A stretch of DNA of 22,680 nt from Amphimedon queenslandica (Eukaryota; Porifera; Demospongiae; Haplosclerida; Niphatidae), in assembly GCF_000090795.2 (NCBI RefSeq), contig NW_003546504.1:19963-42642 (forward strand), read 5' to 3'. Positions 1 through 9,737 of this stretch are shown one piece after another. Made by a program: the position numbers and the translations under genes. Within the stretch, counting starts at the first letter, position 1, and each line of letters begins with the position of its first letter. The notes beneath the pieces were generated by a model. The model was not told the DNA's origin and ran no database searches. It was given only the letters and a program-made list of their open reading frames with translations.

Positions 1-271
1 AAAGCTCTTTTCACAATCACTCCATAGTCTACTATTGGATGTAGGACTCCAAAATGGCAGCAGAAAAATTTTACTTTATTTACGGTATCCAGATAAATAT
101 ACTTAAAATTCTATGAATATGCATGTACTTAGTGCAAACTGTTATATACGTTATACCATGATCACGAGGGTATATACCTCATACCGTAGGCCGGGTTTCA
201 ATTGCGAGGTTTTTTTGATTGCGAATAATGAGTCTGGAATACATCTCACAATAAAAAGAATCGTAATTAAT

Positions 272-321
272 AATAATTAATAAACGCCACGCCTATAATA
301 ATTAATAAGCACCACGCCTAT
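272..321. repeat. 25-bp direct tandem duplication
   Basis: Two adjacent 25-bp units (272-296 and 297-321) read AATAATTAATAA.. followed by CCACGCCTAT and differ at two positions. No function is visible; it probably arose by local duplication. The surrounding 1-700 bp holds no supported gene. Confidence 0.8.
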
Positions 322-379
322 CCATCATTTTCTCTACACGTGTTTCATTTTACAGCATCATGAGTGGTATCCTGTGCTA

Positions 380-520
380 TTTTCAGCCCAAATTACCTCA
401 TCTAATCAAGTCCCAATGCCACCTAACATCTAGAAGGAAGTTAATGAAGCTGTGGCAGTAGCTTTAGATGGCAAAGGAGAGAAACAAACCTGGCGTTTAT
501 TCGCATCCAGCTTTTATTTA
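380..520 (+). pseudogene. Weak coding-like relic, probably transposon-derived
   Basis: One forward frame reads FSAQITSSNQVPMPPNI, then a TAG, then KEVNEAVAVALDGKGEK. The style recalls the N-terminal part of transposon proteins common in sponges and cnidarians, but no domain can be named. There is no start codon or splice context and a stop interrupts it, so at best it is a short remnant. It could be chance. Confidence 0.2.
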
Positions 521-709
521 AGAATATACAGTATACTATTTGTATTTAGTGTATTTTAAAAGTAATAATAATTTACAATAAAATTAGTCTTACAATTATA
601 TTCATTGCGGGTAAGCTATTATAAACAAACACTTATGTGACAATTAACAGCCACTTTCATATGACAACTACTCCTGCATTTATAATGAGCTGATCAAAGT
701 CAGTGTTAC

Positions 710-1149
710 CAAGAGTGGATAATTATTTAGGGAGTGTCTAACCTGCCTATATTCTGTGATACCACAGCGCATATGTTTACCTGCCTATATTCTGTGATAC
801 CACAGCGCGTATGTTTACATCCGTTTTTTGCAAGTATACAGAGTTAATCTCAGTAATCTTCAAATTTATGGGTGTGGCTGATAAAATGGCGCTTGAAGCA
901 TGCAGGCAACTTTAAGACATATATCTCCACTCTGAGGATCATGTAGTGCGAGAAACAAGCAGGAGCAGACGGGAATGTGTTCTTCTAATGGTTGGCTCTT
1001 TCTTATTTGCAGCCTTCTGACTTTGAATCAGTATAAGGACGCACGAATGGCTACTTGGTGCTAAAAACCATGCTATGTAAACTTACACACTGTGGTATCA
1101 CAGATTATAGGCGGGTTAGACACTCTCCCTAAATAATTATCCACTCTTG
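710..1149. mobile_element. Non-autonomous DNA transposon (MITE), 7-bp target duplication
   Basis: The ends are inverted repeats starting CAAGAGTGGATAATTATTTA; similarity continues inward for about 80 bp with small differences. The element is flanked by perfect 7-bp direct repeats GTGTTAC (703-709 and 1150-1156). It is 440 bp long and has no open frame of note. A second member with the same CAAGAGT terminus and 7-bp duplication is at 9738-10134; both contain GGGTGTGGCTGA internally. The superfamily cannot be assigned from the ends alone. Confidence 0.85.
743..818. repeat. 38-bp tandem duplication inside the MITE left arm
   Basis: Units 743-780 and 781-818 (CTGCCTATATTCTG.. to ..TATGTTTAC) are identical except for one base. 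The right arm of the same MITE holds only one inverted copy (about 1071-1113), so the duplication arose within the left arm after, or independently of, the founding inverted repeat. Confidence 0.85.
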
Positions 1150-1156
1150 GTGTTAC

Positions 1157-1313
1157 CTACTAGTTCCAGTATCCTTTATCATTATTATTTACAGTACAGT
1201 ACTAGTTCCAGTACCCTTAAATTTTTCATATATAGTACAGTACTAGTTCCAGTACATAAAAATTACAGTACCAGTACTAGTACCACTTTTTAGTTCCAGT
1301 ACCAAGGTACTGG
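1157..1313. repeat. Clustered TAGTTCCAGTAC / CAGTACTAG repeats
   Basis: Five partly overlapping copies of TACTAGTTCCAGTAC-like sequence lie at about 1158, 1199, 1241, 1265 and 1291, several preceded by TACAGTACAG. The cluster begins directly after the MITE target duplication. Such motif arrays are common in the subterminal regions of hAT-type elements, but no transposon ends were found here. Confidence 0.65.
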
Positions 1314-2232
1314 AAAAAAATTAATGTAGATGCAGTCCCTTCTAAATTTACATCATCACCAGGTCTGTTGTCACCCACGGTGATGGAAAGGGGCAACTGT
1401 TTACTTACAACATTAGAAATATTAGCAATCTATAATTATTGAAAATCTGTGAAATAAAAAAAATTTTTAGAAGAGCTTCTTCTGGTGAGTGCCATAGGCT
1501 CTGCTACATCCCCTGCAAACAAATTAACTTAAATTGATTAGTGAGTCCATATTCAGCTTCACACCACTCTCAAGACACTTTCTTGTTAGCAGTCTCTTCA
1601 AAAAAAGCACAAACTTCACTGGTAGCAACACTAGATTCCTGTAAAGTTTCTTCATGAGAGGCCAAACAGCTAGTCACCATTTTAAATGACGTGATAGAGG
1701 AATATCTTTTGTTTTGATGATAAATGATAACATGCGTTAAGGCAGATCTCTGCCTTAACAACAACTTGTCAACAAGATTGGAGTTCCACATTACACCAGT
1801 CACACTACACAGAACTAGGGAGAATATCAAACAGCTCTATGGTCAATGTTACATTATGGCACATATTTATATTCCTGACAAGGTAAAAAAGGCAGTGTAT
1901 GTTATTTTAATGACTTGTGAGTCAAACTTCCCATGCCGATAATTATTATTAGCGTAAATGAAGTAAAATGGTATATTTCTGTATAGCTAAGAAGTATACG
2001 AATGTAAACAATACACTGTGATGTAGTAGGTTGCTACAGATGCATCAGATAGACTTTGTAGTATTACGTAATCTTAGTTAATCATATGAGAATCAGCTAA
2101 AAATACAGTAAAAATATCAGAAATTAGAGGTTGAATGGTTTGTAAGTGCTATGAATAAAATACTGACGCTTTAATAGAAAAAAATTTTTTGAAATTAATG
2201 GGAATTGTATACAATCAGTATTGTATAATAGC
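1314..2232. other. Intergenic, no supported gene
   Basis: Short open frames exist on both strands (for example 1570-1830 on the minus strand), but none shows a recognisable domain, codon bias or credible start and splice context. A small hairpin (TCATCACC..GGTGATGGA, about 1352-1387) is the only structure noticed. Confidence 0.5.
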
Positions 2233-2274
2233 GAGTGGGCGTATCAAAGGCACCACCTATGCTACAAATGTGAT

Positions 2275-2334
2275 GCATCCCTGTGGCTTTATTTGTATCC
2301 CAGTGGCTTTAATTGTATCCCTGTGGTTTTGATG
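2275..2334. repeat. 20-bp tandem repeat x3 near the left transposon end
   Basis: Three contiguous 20-bp units (2275-2294, 2295-2314, 2315-2334) follow G(C/T)ATCCC(T/A)GTGG(C/T)TTT. They lie 24 bp inside the left inverted repeat and may be subterminal protein-binding repeats. The sequence just upstream (ACAAATGTGATGCATCCC) resembles the right arm of the small foldback at 7932-8039. Confidence 0.85.
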
Positions 2335-2605
2335 GAAAAATTTTTATAAAATAAAATATACAAAGCAACATATTGGACAGCTAAATAAGCTGGAATTCAA
2401 TTCAACTGTCAATGAAGCCTGGGCAATGGCCTGGGAGCTCACAGCAGGAACCGACAGGTACAAAGCCGGGGAATAGGGAGTCTCCGGAGTCCAGACGACT
2501 TTAGATCGAGGCACAGACCAATAATCCATGCAGGTAGAGTTCACTGCTCTCCTTCTGTGTTTAAATCAATGGTTGTCTTAACCGTAATGGCTAAATAATA
2601 GTCTC

Positions 2606-2669
2606 GTGAGCCAGACCGTTCCCCAGCCTACAGTCATTGGGGTGGACGGCGGGGAAAGGTCTGGTTCAC
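2606..2669. repeat. 64-bp hairpin repeat, copy 1
   Basis: Arms 2606-2624 and 2651-2669 are 19-bp inverted repeats with two mismatches (GTGAGCCAGACCGTTCCCC pattern) around a 26-base loop. A diverged inverted-orientation copy lies at 17241-17302, sharing TTCCCCAGCCTACAGTC and the GGGGTGGAC core. It lies upstream of the DUF6589-type gene inside the transposon. Confidence 0.7.
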
Positions 2670-2711
2670 ACAGTGATAGTAGTTTGTTCCGCGCGCAAGG
2701 AATCCTGCACA

Positions 2712-2751
2712 CCAATGAAATCGCAGTATTGTAATACGTCATAAGTGACGT
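2712..2751 (+). promoter_or_regulatory. Putative promoter elements of the DUF6589-type gene
   Basis: A CCAAT box (2712-2716) is followed by a perfect inverted pair ACGTCA (2736-2741) and TGACGT (2746-2751), the half-sites bound by CREB/ATF-type factors. They lie 60-100 bp before the first recognised exon. No TATA box is evident. The regulatory role is inferred from motif and position only. Confidence 0.35.
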
Positions 2752-2811
2752 TTCATTTCGTCATACATACGTATTCAAAAAATTGTGTCTGTTTCTTTTT
2801 GCTGCTCTCAG

Positions 2812-5800
2812 TCCTCTGATCAAGCCTCTCATATTTGTGTATCGTGTGGTAATGCTGCTATTGTTGGAGATAGAAGACTTTTAAAGTCTGAAGCCACTAA
2901 TTCTATAAGGAAATCATTGAAAGAAATGATTATGAGAAGACTCAGTTCATTCCACTCCAATTCTGAACACTCTACCTCTCTCAAGATTAGTCTCGAGTCC
3001 CTTCTGAAAGAGTCTTACCTCTGTAGAAAGTGCTTTAATTCTTATAGCACATATACTGCTAAAGGAGAATCGCTGTATGAGCTGACTGAAGGGTCTATTG
3101 CTTTTCTTTCAAGCCAATTAACTGAATTTCAGCCCGCCGCATCTAATGTACCGGACATTGTATCTCCTTTGAGATCTCCTTTACCTACAGTGAGTACAAC
3201 TACTGGCACTCCTTCAAGGAAGCGATTATGTAGTGAAAGAGATGTTGGTGCATCCAAAGTTTCTCCTTGTGGGTCAGTAAGTGAAACATTATTGTCTTTT
3301 CTGCTAATTTCTAATTATTATTATTACTATAATTACATGCATGTTTAATTGCAGGTATTTATTCCTTATGAAAGCGGATGTAAGACTTACAATGTGGCAA
3401 GGAAGAGAAAGAAGATAGCAAAATCTCTTGTTAGGTCAAATAATTTCAAAAAAGTTTAGCAACTTATGCATTAAAGTATCCTATATGGCTCGATATTGGA
3501 TTACAAAAGGCATGGGAAAGGTGCTCTTATTTGAGATCAAGAAGTTATGTTCTCGAAATGTGATGTCTGTGCTCAGAAAGAAGGACGAGACAAGCATTCG
3601 TTGTTTTTCCTGGGAGAGTGTAATGACGGAGATCGTATCGAACTGTCCAACACTTCTTAATCTTCTTTCATCATGTACAGCCACATCCAAAGGACTTTCC
3701 TCTAAGTTTGTAATTATATCTATCATATGCATTCTCTGTAAGTTTCGTTGTCATGACATGTCACTATTTCAAAAGTTGATATCAATGATTTTATACACAG
3801 GACACACTGGTACAAAGGTAATTTGATGTACATGTATACAGTTATAACTGTACTATAATGTTATAGGTTTATGATCAATTGAGTAAATTGATGTTTTGTC
3901 TTGGTAAGACTGCTTCTTACAACTGGGTTACTTTACTTGGAAGTAATTATGATGCCACAGTTAGATCATGGATGATGGACCTTGTTGCACCTGATACAGT
4001 ATGTTTCAATGAATGCATTATCATGAACATAATGATTTTAGGAAGTATCTACAGTCAATAATGCTACTGCAAGTAATCTAGATGAACATGATTATGCCAT
4101 TGAGTCAGAGTCTGATGATGATTTGGAGAGTGAATCTGATAATGAGTCCATGAAGAGCAGTACTGACAATAGTTGTGTATTGTATAATGATACACCAGAT
4201 ACTGAAGACGATGAATCTGACTAGTCTCTTGTCGCCCCTCCATCTTTTTTAGATATATCAGGTACTTCATTGTAATAGTGATAATAATGAAACTATCTTT
4301 AGGTGATGTACCATGTGAGAGTGATAATTATTTAGGTACAGGGTTGTTTGAAGATATTACAGAGTCTACTGATAATGATGGTAGGTCTTGTCTCATGTAA
4401 GAGTGTATGTACATGTAAATATATTTTTTATTTAGACATAAATACTGATACTAACAAGTGGAACGGATTCAAATTGGTCGGTGACAATTTAGACAAGAAT
4501 ATTAAAAGAAGACATACTCGTATTGATCAACAAACCATATCTTTTCATGGTTTCCACTATTATGCTGTCAGAGATCGTGTAAACCTCTCCACACTAAGTG
4601 ACATACCCAAGCCTTCATTCTTCCTTCCAGTGTCTCAGCTACCTATTAATAGTCTCTTTCCTTCTCGTGCTGATGACCAAACTTTAGAGTACAACTTTGC
4701 AGTCCATATCAGTCGAGTATTGGTTGAGGAATTAGCGTACTTTTCTAATACATTTGATCAAGTTGTCACAAGGCACATAGGTCATCCTTACTCAAAGGAA
4801 ATGGCTCAAAAGTCTGACATTGTGAGTTTTTAAGAAATATGTACATGTTTGTGCATGATTATGTACATGTACATATTGAGGTGTACATTAAGTTGTACAT
4901 AACATGCATATTTACATGTACATCTAATTATAACAGTAGGTACATGAAGTATGGGAAGATGGAGTGCCCCACTGCATTATGTTATATTGATTTTATATAG
5001 GTCCCACTTGGAATCATGAATAAGAATGAAAATATGACTGAAGAGATGATTGAAATATTGGAAGAGGTGCACAAATATGTTCCAACAAGACAGAAGACTG
5101 TAGCTGATGATAAATCGGGAAGAATAGTTTCCGGGGATCTGTGTCACACTTTGTTAATTGGTGGGGACCAGTTAACTCGCAAACGGATTAAATCGGCAAG
5201 GGACATGAGACGTAATGGCAAAACCCCACATTCACAGTTAACTGGTCTGATGCCTGTATGTGAAGACTGGCATACCAAGGGCATTTTTCTGGAGGTATAA
5301 ACTATGAATTTGAATTATGTATTCATTTATAATTGTCTAGCTAGCAATTAATATTTTGTTATTTGCTGTCATTTTCCTCTCGTTTTTGTCTGTCTCTTTT
5401 CCCCTCTCTCTCCCATGTCTGTAATTTACATGTAGGTTGTATAGAAATATTTTTATAATACCAGTAGCTTTAAGGAACAAGGAACAATGTGCCAATTACG
5501 AAATGCGATTGATTGAAGGAATGTATCTGCTAGTGCTGATAAAGATTTTAATGCGTGTGATGATTTTTTTAATTTGGTAACAAGAGGCCATATAATTGCT
5601 GCTGCTATGACATATTTGGAAATGGAGGATGTCAAAGATTCACCAAAGCACCATTTACTCTCAGAGTCTTTATGGACAGAATCAAATAGCAATAGAAGTG
5701 ATGTACTGCTCTGTGTATGTAGAGAGATTGTCGTGATGCTTGTTGATCTTCGAAGGCAGTTTGTTGGTAACATAACTGATGATAATAGTATGGGAGAGAG

Positions 5801-6457
5801 CGTGGTTAATGATAATGACAAAGTCCAACTTTATGCTTCAAAGGTACTTTCTCTATGGGTTTATTTTATACTGAATTTTGTGATGCAATTCGGGAAGAGG
5901 ATGGCCTATGCATCCTTCGTTGTTGGAGGTACTTCTTATTCATTTTTAAGAAAGCTAGACGGAGTAACTATGCTATTGAAGCACTTAATCTTTTGGGGCA
6001 ACATGACTTCTTTCTGTCACCACACCAATCCCAACAGCTCATTTGGTCACGCTGTGTCAACACATCAGGCATTCAAGGTCGAAACATACCTTGTGATTTA
6101 CTAATGGAACATTTGAACCGGGTATGTAAGATGTCTGTAGGCTCTTATAAAACAAAAGAAAGTATATGCAGAGTTGTTCGATGTCTTGGAGTGATTGTTG
6201 AGTTAGAAGAGAATTTCAATAATGCTCTTGGAGTCAATGCTCAATCAGGCAAACATGCAGTATCAACTACCAAGAAAGACCTTTTGATAATACTGTCACA
6301 ACTAATGGAAAAAAAGGTATTTAAACATATAGATCAGAGGGAACACACTACATTTAAAGGTGTGACTGTTGATTGTGATGTTGATAAGAAAAAATTTATG
6401 GAATGGGCGAAAGAACACTTAAAACAGTTGAAAGATGTATTATATTGCACACAATAA
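2812..6457 (+). pseudogene. DUF6589-type putative transposase, multi-exon, degenerate
   Basis: Eight exons can be joined by GT-AG introns of 41-179 bp: 2812-3276, 3355-3817, 3867-3998, 4042-4261, 4303-4380, 4436-4821, 5001-5294 and 5436-6457. Phases agree at every junction. The N-terminus has a CVSC..CRKC zinc-binding pattern; exon 4 is acidic. The conserved core runs LYTGHTGTK, VGDNLDKN, GGDQLT, DWHTKG and MEHLNR, the pattern I associate with DUF6589. The Asp of GDN, Asp of GGDQ and Glu of MEH are candidate DDE residues (inference). Lesions: a one-base shift in the A-run at about 3449, TAG 4222-4224, TAG 5442-5444 (at an expected Trp), TGA 5514-5516 and a shift near 5850. The first exon and start codon are not found; the sequence before 2812 looks like a splice acceptor. 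Confidence 0.75.
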
Positions 6458-6482
6458 ACAATGAATAAATATTATTAATAAA
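6453..6482 (+). terminator. Clustered polyadenylation signals
   Basis: Three AATAAA hexamers (6453-6458, 6464-6469, 6477-6482) overlap or follow the stop codon of the DUF6589-type gene. They extend into the 3' end of the converging helicase gene (stop at 6475), so transcripts of the two genes would overlap tail to tail. Confidence 0.5.
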
Positions 6483-7760
6483 ATAGTGAAATAAATGAAT
6501 AGTCTCTATTGGATAATGTCTTTGTGCATTGTCCACATGTACATAACTTATGGCAAATGTCACAGCAGTGGGCATCCATAATTTTCTTGTGAGTGGGAAT
6601 ATTTATCAAAAAATTTATACAAAGAATCTCGCCTACATTCCTTCTTATAATTAACATAACGTGTCATATAATCAGAGCTTTCTTTAAGCAATTTTTTGTT
6701 ATGAAGAAGAATGGCAAATGTCTGTGCTCCATCTCTTCTGCCTCTACCAACTTCTTGTACATAATTTTCTATGTCATGAGGTGGGCTAAAATGAAGTATT
6801 AGATGAACATCAGGGCAATTTACTCCCATGCCGAAAGCTACAGTTGCAATAACTATCCGTAATGGAGACGATTTTGAGAAATTAGTTATTATACTATCTT
6901 TTACTTCTTCTTCTGTGCTTTTAAAAAACATGTCAACTAACCAACATTCTGGTATACGAGGTGATGCGCCTGGTGGTTCAGTGAATTTATCTCCCAAATT
7001 CAGTGAAAAGAAACGATAGAGTTCAGCACAATTTGTTTTGCACTTACAGTAAATTAATATTCTGTTTAGAGATGAGCGTTTAACCCTCAATTCATTTAAA
7101 ATATGGTGAAAAATGGCATTGCTGAGTAAACTGCCTTTTATTTCATAGACGGTATACAAAATATTAGATTTATCTGGTGACAATATAACCTCACAAGGCT
7201 TATCCATCCCCAACAGCTTTTGTACCTCTAATTCTAAGTTGTGAAGTTGCTGTTGCAGTTAGTGCCATGATATTTATTTTTGATGACAATAATTATGCTT
7301 CTCACCTCCCTGATCTGTAAAAAGGAATCACGGAAACTTTTACCCCTATATATGTATGCATGAAAAAAATTGGTATAATTATAGACTAACCATTTTACAA
7401 CACAGTGAGCTTCATCTATTATCAAACCAACTAGATTCTTCTTGAATACATCATTTCTCACAATTTCCTTACCCTTACCCACCAGCATCTCTGGACTCAT
7501 GAACAATATACTATAGGCACCAGTATGTGCCATTTCTTTAATGTCGATAGCTGAGTCACTGTCTATATGACCAGCCCTGATACCATGGTCCTTTAGTGAC
7601 TGAACCTGGTCCTTCATTAAAGCAGTCAATGGACTAATAACCAAAACTATTGAGCAATTGGTGCCTCTGTGGTGTAGTAAATCATATGCCATTGGCAGAC
7701 AAGCATAGCACACTGTTTTTCCAAAGCCAGTTGGCAATATCACAAATACATCATTATGGC
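6475..7760 (-). pseudogene. RecQ-like DNA helicase, degenerate
   Basis: Exon 7391-7760 encodes Walker A (LPTGFGKT), the motif Ia region (ISPLTALMKDQ) and the DEAH box (IIDEAHCV). A 45-bp intron (7346-7390) follows, then WGKSFRDSFLQIREVR and motif III (ALTATAT). The C-terminal half (6560-7213) carries motif V (ATVAFGMGVNCPDV) and motif VI (YVQEVGRGRRDG). A cysteine-rich tail (HCCDICHKLCTCGQC, about 6510-6570) resembles a RecQ zinc-binding end. Frames change at about 7235-7290 and again near 6590, so the gene is not intact. The region before Walker A lacks a clear start and the usual RecQ motif 0. It likely unwinds DNA during transposition; this role is inferred from its place beside the DUF6589-type gene inside one pair of inverted repeats. 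Confidence 0.8.
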
Positions 7761-7931
7761 CTGAAAATAGATTAGATATGTCAACCTAAAGCCTAAATCT
7801 GTTGATAAAGTACCTTTTTCTGAGCCTCTTGTCCTCTATTGCTTTCATTTTACCATGAGGTGTAGTGCTACTGAGCATGCGCATCGGCGCACGCCTTTGA
7901 TACACCCACTCATTATCACACAAATATGTTG

Positions 7932-8039
7932 ATAACACCCCCACTGCAGGATACATCAAATTTATTTGACTTTGTCCTCGGGCCTGCGGCCCTCAGGCTT
8001 GGTCATACAAATGCGATGTATCCCTAGCGGGGGTGTTAT
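7932..8039. mobile_element. 108-bp foldback MITE
   Basis: The left arm (7932-7957, ATAACACCCCCACTGCAGG..) and right arm (8015-8039) are inverted repeats sharing ATAACACCCCC and GGATACATC. The interior is about 57 bp and contains an imperfect GGGCCTGCGGCCC palindrome. It lies 20 bp outside the right end of the helicase transposon. No convincing target duplication was found. Confidence 0.6.
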
Positions 8040-8067
8040 AATGTTTACTTATTGCAGTTACATGTAG

Positions 8068-8103
8068 GCCTGGTCTCTAGTAGAGAGTGACAAGAGACCA
8101 GGC
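8068..8103. repeat. Perfect 11-bp hairpin
   Basis: GCCTGGTCTCT (8068-8078) is perfectly complementary to AGAGACCAGGC (8093-8103) with a 14-base loop. It could be a MITE remnant or the end of a lost element; nothing decides. Confidence 0.7.
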
Positions 8104-8169
8104 TTACTGTCAAAGTATAGCCACGAGCAATAGCTCCCTTGGAAGCCGCTTGAGGCCTAACATTATTTC

Positions 8170-9726
8170 AAAAGTGGCCATGTGAGAGCTATTTATTGCC
8201 ATGTTTTGGGGAAAGGAGTTCTAAAGTTCGTTCTCTTAAAAGCTTTTGTGAATCCCAGTCAGAATGCTCCAGAGAAAGCACACCATGCATGCAATTGTGA
8301 CAAAAAAAGCCAGAAGGAACAATTATTTGCGGACATTGCACATGCATGACAGGGTAAGATATATGATATACATGTACTATGTTTGCATGAATTGTCTTGT
8401 CTACAGCTAAGGAGAAAGCTGCTCTCATTTGGCTGCAATATTATTGAAGATAGGAAATTCTGCACAATTACGTCACACTGTTAGCATTTCACAACGTTGC
8501 CCATGTAATGAGAATTTTGACACAAAGGTTTGTACAGAATCAATTCCATACTATTTTAAAACCAAAACTATAGGTTACTCCATCAATTAATGTGGAAATT
8601 GACTTTAGTCATCTAAAATGAGGTAACAAAGCAATGGAGCCTTTGAAGCCATCTCAGGCAACCTTTAATTACTGACACCATCCATGAAAATGCGTTGATA
8701 TCTCATATCAAGTCGATTATACCAAATGCTGTTGTCTTATCAAATACCATGCTGAGAAGTGTTCCAAAGATAAATATAATTGAAAAACTTCCGCCCCATC
8801 CAACATCATTAGTAAAATCATAACAATCTCCTTCTTAGAAATTTCAAAATGGCAGATTTATCAAAGACAAAATTCGAGAAGCTCTCTGTTGCTGCTTCAT
8901 GAAGATTGTACCTACATGTACTTGAAAGAATCTACCCACTTGCAAAGCTTTTCCCCACTATGGTTTACACATAGAAAGGGTAAAAAAAACAGGCTCAAAA
9001 ATTAGCGAAGGTGGATTTACTTCTTTGTCATATCTTCTATTTCACTTTTTAAGAGCTTTGTTGGTCATCATAAAAGTAGTGATACTACAGTACCACCTCT
9101 GATTAGAAAATGAAACTGTAACTCATATGGTTACATTTTATTTGTTGGTGATTCCCATTCAGACATTCATTATCAAGTAGCGGGTCTCTTCATTAATCCA
9201 GAGTATCCACATCTTGGTGATTCACCAGACAGATGATCCATTGTGATTGCTGTGGCAATGGTCTTAATGAGATAAAGTGCCATTACAAGTATCGTGAAAT
9301 GGACCTAAACACAATTACAGACGCTAGTTCTTATATTATACATAATCAGAAATGTGAAGTTATAAGACTTTCTCAAAATCATGAGTATTATTACCAGATT
9401 CAAGGACAACTCATAATTTGTTATATAAACTTGTTTGACTTTGTTGTCTGGACACCAAAAGCATTATACATACAGTGTATTTTATGTGATCAATAATTTT
9501 TGAAGAGCTAAAGCCACACCTAGATAACTACTTTATTAAGGTCTTCTCCCAGTTATTAGTATGCCAAAATTCAACATCTGATCTTCCTGACATTCAAGAA
9601 GAAAGGTATTGTTTATGTGGTGGGAAGGACAAAAGGCGGATGATTGCTTGTGATGATAAAGATTCTCCAATCAAGTGGTTTCACTACAGGTGTGTTGTAA
9701 TCTTCCGTAAACCAAAAGGAAAGTAG
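8170..9726 (+). pseudogene. SWIM zinc-finger / YqaJ-type nuclease protein, degenerate
   Basis: SWIM finger: ICGHCTCMTG, a 53-bp intron (8354-8406), then GESCSHLAAILLKI, giving the C-x-C..C-x-H pattern; an in-frame TAA (8408-8410) sits where Leu is expected. After poorly conserved sequence comes a YqaJ-type (lambda-exonuclease fold) domain: LWFTHRKG (about 8959), GLFINPEYPHLGDSPD (about 9183-9228), NEIKCHYKYREM, and YYYQIQGQL..DFVVWTPK (about 9390-9460). The Asp of SPD, Glu/Lys of EIK and Gln of YYYQ are the expected catalytic set. A C-terminal cysteine motif (YCLCGG..MIACD..WFHYRC, 9608-9692) resembles a PHD-like tail. Frames shift near 9230 and 9490; the terminal TAG (9724-9726) stands where such proteins often have Trp. 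Such nucleases accompany ISL2EU-type transposases; the gene's own transposon ends were not found. Confidence 0.75.
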
Positions 9727-9737
9727 TTTTATTCAAG

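Larger units (their letters stand above)
2233..7911. mobile_element. Helicase-bearing DNA transposon (DUF6589 + RecQ), Academ-like
   Basis: The left end (2233-2251) reads GAGTGGGCGTATCAAAGGC. The right end (7893-7911), reverse-complemented, reads GAGTGGGTGTATCAAAGGC: 18 of 19 bases match. Just outside both ends is an ATAAT-like stretch, and no clear target duplication was found, so the exact boundary is uncertain by a few bases. The 5.7-kb interior holds exactly two genes in convergent orientation: a multi-exon DUF6589-type protein (+) and a RecQ-like helicase (-). A transposase candidate plus a superfamily II helicase between inverted repeats resembles Academ-type elements; that classification is inference. 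Both genes carry disabling lesions. Confidence 0.65.

Noticed and set aside
2344-2544. Minus-strand frame of 66 codons inside the helicase transposon
   Set aside because: No recognisable motif, and it overlaps the region upstream of the DUF6589-type gene; it may be part of the element's 5' region.
5453-5821. Minus-strand frame of 122 codons
   Set aside because: Antisense shadow of the last exon of the DUF6589-type gene, which has conserved motifs on the plus strand.
8189-8465. Two minus-strand frames of 68-79 codons
   Set aside because: They are the opposite strand of the SWIM-finger exon, whose plus-strand reading explains the sequence.
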